DNA of 64,000 bases from NCBI RefSeq assembly GCF_021021415.1, contig NZ_JAINWJ010000009.1, positions 159,878 to 223,877 on the forward strand, written 5' to 3'. The notes under the pieces are model-generated. The model made no database searches, was not told the DNA's origin, and worked only from the letters and a program-made list of their open reading frames with translations. Positions 58,854-64,000 of the stretch are shown one piece after another; positions within the stretch are counted from its first letter, which is position 1; each line of letters begins with the position of its first letter. The position numbers were made by a program, and so were the translations under genes. The DNA comes from Martelella mediterranea. GTDB taxonomy: Bacteria > Pseudomonadota > Alphaproteobacteria > Rhizobiales > Rhizobiaceae.

Positions 58854-59618
58854 TCAGTCGCCGAAATACTGGGCGTTGAGCGCATCCAGCGTGCCGTTTT
58901 CACGGACGATCTCGAGGCCCTTGTTGATCTCTTCCAGAAGCGCGGTGTTTTTCTTGCTGATCGCAATCGCCACGCCCTCGCCGAATTCCGGCGCGTCCTC
59001 GCCGGTCAGCTGCGGGCCGACAAGCTCATAACTTTCAGCCTTGTCGCCGCCCAGGAAGCCTGCTGTGATCTGTGCCTGATAGCTGAGCACGACATCGGCG
59101 CGCTTGCTTTCCAGATCGAGATAGGGCGCGCTGCCGGTGTCGTAGCGCTTGATATCGGAGTCGGCATAGACGCGGGTGACATAGGCATCCATCGGCGTGC
59201 CGCGCTGAACGGCGATGGTCTTGTCGGCAAGACCTTCCGGCGTGATCGTGAGATCTGCATCACTGGCCGCGACGAAGCGGAAGATCGGATGGCTGTAGAT
59301 GTCGCTGAAAGCGATGACCTTGCGGCGCTTGTCGGTCACCGTCAGCTGCGAAATCAGCGCATCGTATTTGCCGCTGATGAGGCCGGGGATCATCCCCTCC
59401 CAGGCGGCATTGGAGATGACGCAGTTAAGTTCGGCGGCCTCGCACACGGCCGTCATCAGGTCGATGTCGTATCCGACGAGCTTGCCGTCCTTGTCGATCG
59501 ATTCAAATGGCGGGAAGGTCGCGTCCGTTGCGACGATCACCTTTTCGCCGGTCTGGGCGGAAGCCGTGCCGGCGGCAAGGGCAAGCGCGATGGCGGCGGC
59601 TGAAAGCAGTCTTTTCAT
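58854..59618 (-). CDS. Polar amino-acid ABC importer substrate-binding protein (LAO/ArtJ type)
   Basis: A 254-residue periplasmic binding protein (family 3). Signal peptide to about residue 22 (cleavage after ASA), then FPPFESIDKDGKLVGYDIDL near 37 and WEGMIPGLISGKYDALI near 74, the lysine/arginine/ornithine-type signature. Together with the ureohydrolase and the CtlX/Ocd genes nearby, arginine, citrulline or ornithine is the likely ligand. Confidence 0.9.
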   Translation of the reverse strand: MKRLLSAAAIALALAAGTASAQTGEKVIVATDATFPPFESIDKDGKLVGYDIDLMTAVCEAAELNCVISNAAWEGMIPGLISGKYDALISQLTVTDKRRKVIAFSDIYSHPIFRFVAASDADLTITPEGLADKTIAVQRGTPMDAYVTRVYADSDIKRYDTGSAPYLDLESKRADVVLSYQAQITAGFLGGDKAESYELVGPQLTGEDAPEFGEGVAIAISKKNTALLEEINKGLEIVRENGTLDALNAQYFGD

Positions 59619-59714
59619 AAGTCTGTCCTCTGTGGTTTTAGGGGGTGGTGCGGCAGTTGCGGAAAGATCCGGTCTGCCATTTCTTATCGGCGCTCGGCGT
59701 GACGATGCGCCCGG

Positions 59715-60485
59715 TCAATGCCGCAATTGTCCGGCCAGGAATTGCTGCATGCGTTCGCTCTCGGTCTGGTCGAACACGCGCGACGGCGCGCCTTCTTCCT
59801 CGACGCGGCCTTGATGCAGGAACATGACCTTGGTGGAGACGTGGCGGGCAAAGCCCATTTCATGGGTGACGACCACCATGGTGCGGCCCTCTTCGGCGAG
59901 CGCCTGCATGACCTTGAGCACCTCGCTCACCAGTTCCGGGTCCAGCGCCGAGGTCGGCTCGTCGAACAGCAGGACCTCGGGGTTAACGGCAAGCGCGCGG
60001 GCGATCGCCACACGTTGCTGCTGGCCGCCGGAAAGATGGGAGGGATATTTGTCGAGGACGTCCAGGCCGAGGCCGACCTTGGTGAGGTTCGCCTTCGCCA
60101 GTTCGGTCGCCTCGCGGCGCGACAGACCCAGCACGCTGATCGGCGCTTCGATAATGTTGGACAGCACGCTCATATGGGACCAGAGGCAGAAATTCTGGAA
60201 GACCATGGCAAGGCGGGTGCGCATCAGACGCAGCTCGCCGCGGTTCAGCACCCTCAGCATGCCGTCGCGGTCACGCACCGTTTCCAGTCTCTTGCCATCC
60301 ACCGCAATCTCGCCCTCATGCGGGCGTTCCAGAAAGTTTATGCAGCGCAGGAAAGTACTTTTGCCCGAACCGCTGGAACCGAGAATGCTGACGACATCGC
60401 CGGCGGCCGCACGCAGCGAAACGCCTTTCAGCACTTCGTGCTGGCCGTATGATTTGTGAATGTCGCTGACGGCGAGTTTGTCCAT
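59715..60485 (-). CDS. Polar amino-acid ABC importer ATP-binding protein (HisP/ArtP type)
   Basis: A 256-residue ABC ATPase of the HisP family: Walker [15 protein letters not shown] near 40, [14 protein letters not shown]-loop region near 97, signature [15 protein letters not shown] near 149, Walker [13 protein letters not shown] near 173. I chose ATG 60485 (MDKLAVSD), with GGAG 6 nt upstream; a longer in-frame start at 60575 has no family similarity. First gene of the operon: ATPase, binding protein, two permeases, ureohydrolase. Confidence 0.93.
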   Translation of the reverse strand: MDKLAVSDIHKSYGQHEVLKGVSLRAAAGDVVSILGSSGSGKSTFLRCINFLERPHEGEIAVDGKRLETVRDRDGMLRVLNRGELRLMRTRLAMVFQNFCLWSHMSVLSNIIEAPISVLGLSRREATELAKANLTKVGLGLDVLDKYPSHLSGGQQQRVAIARALAVNPEVLLFDEPTSALDPELVSEVLKVMQALAEEGRTMVVVTHEMGFARHVSTKVMFLHQGRVEEEGAPSRVFDQTESERMQQFLAGQLRH

Positions 60486-60637
60486 TTCATACTCCGGAGC
60501 ATGCCTCGGGCGGAAGATCTCCCCGCAGAGCGGGCCGGGCACCGGCAAACGCCGGTGTCTAATTTTAAGGCACAATAGATGCGTGTCGTATTTTTGCGCA
60601 AATGATCATTCTTCAAGCGAATCATGATCTGGTTTCA

Positions 60638-61567
60638 TCAATCGAGCGCAGGTAGCGTGTCGATCATGTCGTCCTGACCGAAGGCCGCCAGTAGCCAATG
60701 CAGGAACAGACGCGGGCCGGCCCGCTCCAGGCTGTGTAGGTGGGCAACGACATACCAGCCGCCAAAGGCATCGATCGAGAAGCCGAACGGCCTTATAAGA
60801 CGCCCCTGTCGAATATCGTTGCGGGTCAGCGTTTCGCTGGCAAGCGCAAACCCGACGCCGTTGAGCGCAAGGTCGATGGCGATGCCGAGATCGCTGCAAT
60901 AAAGGTGGCGGGCGCGGTCGAAGACATCGCCGTGGCCGCATTCGGAAAGCCAGCGCCGCCACTCGGCCCCGTCATCGCGGTGCAGCAGAAGACAATTTTT
61001 CAACGCACCCGCATCCGGCGTTGCATATTCCAGACGCTGAAACAGCACCGGCGAGCAGACCGGCGTGATGTCGACATCGGCGAGACGCGCCGACCACCGG
61101 TTTGGCCATCCGCCCTGCCCGAACATTATACCGAGATCGACATCCGCTGTTTCAGGGACGAGATGGTTTTCGATGAGCCGGATGTGGCACTCGACCGTCG
61201 GGTGCCTCTCGCTGAAATCCGCGATATTCTTCGCAAGCCAGGCGCTGGCGAACATCGGCGGACAGGCAATGTCCAGCCGCCCGCCGGCAAGCGGCTGTTC
61301 GGACAACATGACCGCGGTCGACAGGATATCCTGCAACGCCTTCGCAACGGTCTTGTAAAACAGTTGCCCGGCATCGGTGAGCCTGATCCCCCGCCCGGCC
61401 TTCTCGAACAGATCATAGCCGAGATCGCCCTCCAGCCTGCGCAACTGATGACTGACGGCGCTGTCGGTCAGGTTGAGCTCGGTCGCCGCCCGCGCCATGC
61501 TGCCATGGCGGGCGGTTGCCTCGAACGTCCTCAGCGTCTGCAAAGGCAGATGTCGCAGATCCTTCAC
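60638..61567 (-). CDS. LysR-family regulator, GcvA-like
   Basis: A 309-residue LysR regulator. HTH ARAATELNLTDSAVSHQLRRLEG, wing LFEKAGRGIRLTDAG, and effector domain with DIACPPMFASAWLAK near 100 as in GcvA. Start is GTG 61567, with GAGG 4 nt upstream. It lies between ctlX-ocd (82 bp upstream) and the importer operon (about 150 bp downstream), all on the same strand, and could control either. Confidence 0.88.
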   Translation of the reverse strand: MKDLRHLPLQTLRTFEATARHGSMARAATELNLTDSAVSHQLRRLEGDLGYDLFEKAGRGIRLTDAGQLFYKTVAKALQDILSTAVMLSEQPLAGGRLDIACPPMFASAWLAKNIADFSERHPTVECHIRLIENHLVPETADVDLGIMFGQGGWPNRWSARLADVDITPVCSPVLFQRLEYATPDAGALKNCLLLHRDDGAEWRRWLSECGHGDVFDRARHLYCSDLGIAIDLALNGVGFALASETLTRNDIRQGRLIRPFGFSIDAFGGWYVVAHLHSLERAGPRLFLHWLLAAFGQDDMIDTLPALD

Positions 61568-61648
61568 GTCGACCTCAATGTTTCGGCGCCCGGTCCTGGT
61601 TGACGGCCCGTCGCCTGACGCAATGACGACCGCCCAGGCCGGCCGCTT

Positions 61649-62578
61649 CTATCGCCTGGCGAGGTGAATGCCCGCCAGGGTGCAGCGCACCGAGCCGCCG
61701 GCGTTCTCGATCGTCGGAATGTCCAGCGCCACAATGCTTGCCGTCTTTTCTATCGCTGCAATCTGGTCGGGACGCAAGGCGTCGAGCGCAGTCGTGGAAA
61801 GGGCGAGCAACCGCTGATCGGGCGCCTGAAGCTCAAGCGCATTGCCGGCAAAGCGGGCGATCTGGTCATTGTCGAGGGCAATGATATCCCGTCCGGTCCG
61901 TCGCAACCTGTCGAGGATCTCGGCCCGCCGGTCGGGTTCGGTCATCATCTCCGGGCCGATCAGCACGAAACCGGTTCCGATGCACATCAGGACATTGGTG
62001 TGATAGATCGCCATGCCCTGAGGGTCGCGCGCGTCGAAGACCATCGGCTCGAAATTGAAGTGGGTTGCGAAACGCTCGAGCGCGACCGGATCGGCGCGCT
62101 CGGAACGCACCACATAGGCGACCCTGTCGATGTGATCGAGCACCATGGCGCCCGTGCCCTCGAGGAACAGACCGTCGGCCTCCAGCCCCGAATAGTCGAT
62201 GACGTCCTGAACGCGATAGTCGCGCTTCAGCGTTTCGATGATATCCGGACGGCGTTCGAGCCGCCGGTTTCGCGCCTTCATCGGAAAAATCGCGACATGT
62301 CCGCCGGCATGGGTGGAAAACCAGTTGTTTGGAAAGACAGAATCCGGCGTCTTGTCTCCCTCGTCCTCGAACATGTGCACGGCAATGCCGGCTGAAGAGA
62401 GCGTTTCGCCGGCGCTGGTGATTTCATCATAGGCCCGGCGCCTGAGGTCCTGCCCGGTTTCGGGAACCTTCTGAAACCGGTTGTCATTGGCCGTTTCGGT
62501 GTTGACGGTGAAATGATGCGGCCGGACCATGACCACGGCGCTCGCCGCCTGCGGCGAAAAGAAGAAAGGACGCGCCAT
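61649..62578 (-). CDS. ctlX: CtlX-type citrulline hydrolase (guanidino-modifying enzyme fold)
   Basis: A 309-residue enzyme of the amidinotransferase/arginine-deiminase fold. The N-terminal VMVRPHHFTVN, DSVFPNNWFSTHAGG near 80, YHTNVLMCIGTGFVLIG near 190 with the catalytic His, and the catalytic Cys299 in VRCTLAG are the CtlX signature. The family is named for citrulline utilisation, probably yielding ornithine. It sits 3 bp after ocd, which would then convert ornithine to proline. Confidence 0.88.
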   Translation of the reverse strand: MARPFFFSPQAASAVVMVRPHHFTVNTETANDNRFQKVPETGQDLRRRAYDEITSAGETLSSAGIAVHMFEDEGDKTPDSVFPNNWFSTHAGGHVAIFPMKARNRRLERRPDIIETLKRDYRVQDVIDYSGLEADGLFLEGTGAMVLDHIDRVAYVVRSERADPVALERFATHFNFEPMVFDARDPQGMAIYHTNVLMCIGTGFVLIGPEMMTEPDRRAEILDRLRRTGRDIIALDNDQIARFAGNALELQAPDQRLLALSTTALDALRPDQIAAIEKTASIVALDIPTIENAGGSVRCTLAGIHLARR

Positions 62579-62581
62579 GGT

Positions 62582-63625
62582 TCACACCGCCCGCTGCAGC
62601 ATGCCGAACAGATCGCGCGGGTCGTCCGGGTCGGCGATCATGTCGAGGTTCTCGTAGAGTTCCGTGCCTTTGATCCGCTCGGCGACATAACGCAGCGCGG
62701 TGAAATCCTCGATCGCGAAACCGACGCTGTCGAATAGCGTGATCTGGCGTTCGTCGGTGCGCCCGGCCTGGCTTCCCTCAAGCACCCGCCAGAATTCGGT
62801 CACCTCGTAATCTTCGCCCATCTGCTGGATCTCACCCTCGATGCGCGTTTGCGGCGGATACTCCACGAAGGTGGTCGCGCGCCTCAGGATATCGGGATGC
62901 AGTTCGGTCTTGCCGGGGCAATCGCCGCCGATGGCGTTGATGTGGATGCCTGCCCCGACCATGTTATCCGTCAGGATCGTGGCATACTGCTTGTCGGCCG
63001 TGCAGGTGGTAACGATCTCGGCGCCCTCCAGCGCCTCCTCCGACGAGCGGCAGGCCTTCACCGACAGTCCGCTGCCTTCCAGATTGCGACATGCCTTTTC
63101 GGTGGCGGCGGGGTCGATGTCATAGAGCCGGACCGCCCCGACGCCGACGACGGCCTTCATCGCCAGCGCCTGAAACTCCGCCTGCGCGCCATTGCCGATC
63201 ATCGCCATCGTCCCGGCATTCTTCGGCGCCAGATGACGGGCAACCATCGCCGACGTTGCCGCTGTCCGGATGGCCGTCAGCAGTGTCATCTCGCTCAGAA
63301 GGACGGGATAGCCGGTAGCGACATCGGCCAGAAGCCCGAACGCCGTGACCGTCTGGTGACCCGTCAGCTTGTTCTTGGGATGGCCGTTGACATATTTGAA
63401 GCCGTAATGGCCGCCATCGGAGGTCGGCATCAGCTCGATCACCCCGTCGGCGGAGTGGGCGGCCACGCGCGGCGTCTTGTCGAACTGGTCCCAGCGCCGG
63501 AAATCCTCTTCAAGCGCTTCGACCAGTTCGCTCATCATCGTCTCGATGCCGACATTGTGCACCAGCCGCATCATGTTCTCGACACTGACGAAGGGCACAA
63601 AGGCTTTTGTGGAAGGTGACGGCAT
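62582..63625 (-). CDS. ocd: Ornithine cyclodeaminase
   Basis: A 347-residue Ocd/mu-crystallin-family enzyme that converts ornithine to proline and ammonia. The Rossmann NAD motif GNGAQAEFQALAMK is at about 147-160, the substrate block LTAIRTAATSAMVARHLAPK near 118, and AIGGDCPGKTELHPDIL near 235 are diagnostic. First gene of the ocd-ctlX pair, divergent from the Lrp-like gene. Confidence 0.93.
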   Translation of the reverse strand: MPSPSTKAFVPFVSVENMMRLVHNVGIETMMSELVEALEEDFRRWDQFDKTPRVAAHSADGVIELMPTSDGGHYGFKYVNGHPKNKLTGHQTVTAFGLLADVATGYPVLLSEMTLLTAIRTAATSAMVARHLAPKNAGTMAMIGNGAQAEFQALAMKAVVGVGAVRLYDIDPAATEKACRNLEGSGLSVKACRSSEEALEGAEIVTTCTADKQYATILTDNMVGAGIHINAIGGDCPGKTELHPDILRRATTFVEYPPQTRIEGEIQQMGEDYEVTEFWRVLEGSQAGRTDERQITLFDSVGFAIEDFTALRYVAERIKGTELYENLDMIADPDDPRDLFGMLQRAV

Positions 63626-63739
63626 TTCAACCTCTTTTCGTTTTGGTGCTTTCAGGAAAGCTATGCCGATTTGAATGCTAGCGAAAAGCGCAAAACTGTA
63701 TTAAATATGTGTCGGTACTAGTAGATTTGACCATTGAAG

Positions 63740-63991
63740 ATGATCAATTTGAGTAGTGAACGACACCATAGTACGGCCAAATACGTTCCCGATCGCCTGG
63801 ACCGGGACATCATTTCGCATCTGCGCAGCGATGGCCGGGCCTCGCTTTCCAAGCTTTCCGACACGCTGGGGATTGCCCGCGGCACGGTGCAGAAACGCCT
63901 CGACCGGCTGATCGAGACCGGAACCCTGATGGGCTTTACCGTGCGGGTGCGCGAGGACTACGAGGATTGTTTGTTTGAAGAGGTGTTATGA
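63740..63991 (+). pseudogene. Lrp/AsnC-family regulator truncated after the DNA-binding domain
   Basis: The first 75 or so residues are a normal Lrp/AsnC helix-turn-helix: LDRDIISHLRSDGRAS, then LGIARGTVQKRLDRLIETG, then GFTVRVREDYED, where the ligand-binding RAM domain should begin. Instead six unrelated codons (CLFEEV-L) follow to a stop at 63991, giving 83 residues versus about 150. From 63962 to 64000 the sequence contains no C at all, unlike the GC-rich gene before it, which suggests that foreign DNA has inserted here. Divergent from ocd, so it was probably the ocd-ctlX regulator. The start (ATG 63740 or TTG 63734) is uncertain. Confidence 0.75.
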
Positions 63992-64000
63992 TTGTTGTGG

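Noticed and set aside
63734..63747. TTGAAGATGATCAA, an FNR-like pattern
   Set aside because: Overlaps the start codons of the Lrp-like gene and has no promoter geometry; the pattern is short enough to occur by chance.

Overview
The window is high-GC DNA from an alphaproteobacterium, most likely order Hyphomicrobiales (Rhizobiaceae or a close relative). This rests on gene order and protein style: dapF - mtaB - ftsY - yciB followed by ccmG-D-C-B-A and acnA is a block I associate with rhizobia, and ExoD, a standalone DnaB-like ATPase, CtlX and many LysR regulators fit. A genus cannot be named from the sequence alone.

Positions 1-17240 are core genome: ffh (cut by the window edge), an MBL-fold hydrolase, an AlkD-type repair protein, a DMT exporter, dapF, two tandem paralogous membrane proteins, mtaB, ftsY, a palindromic mosaic repeat, yciB, the cytochrome c maturation operon, acnA with a clear terminator, a DnaB-like ATPase and exoD.

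Positions 17335-27600 are accessory redox genes: a two-component flavin monooxygenase locus whose reductase gene is broken by a frameshift and a stop codon; a gluconate-2-dehydrogenase-type GMC complex (Tat subunit, FAD subunit, triheme cytochrome c); and a divergent operon of a Tat-exported sulfide:quinone reductase-like protein, a small membrane protein and a Crp/Fnr regulator. A 14-bp FNR/FixK-type box and a perfect TATAAT lie upstream of that operon in class II promoter geometry.

Positions 27733-39712, all on the minus strand, form an almost gap-free run: arcD-arcA-arcB-arcC (arginine deiminase pathway), an SDR, then atpDCQRBEFAG, an N-type F1Fo-ATPase. This couples a fermentative ATP source to an ion-pumping ATPase and is the most striking assembly in the window.

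Positions 40175-45621 hold an Rrf2 regulator divergent from a GliT-like flavoprotein and methyltransferase, then a LysR regulator and the mesX-mesD pair (folate-independent methionine synthase). Positions 46300-55250 are one amino-acid or peptide uptake and oxidation operon (oligopeptide ABC importer, two DAO-family oxidases, RidA, FMN-dependent hydroxyacid oxidase) with a divergent LysR gene. Positions 56423-63625 hold a polar amino-acid ABC importer with a ureohydrolase, a LysR gene, ctlX and ocd, for arginine/citrulline/ornithine breakdown. The last gene, an Lrp/AsnC regulator, loses its C-terminal domain at an abrupt change in base composition at the window end.

No tRNA, rRNA, CRISPR array or complete insertion sequence was seen.
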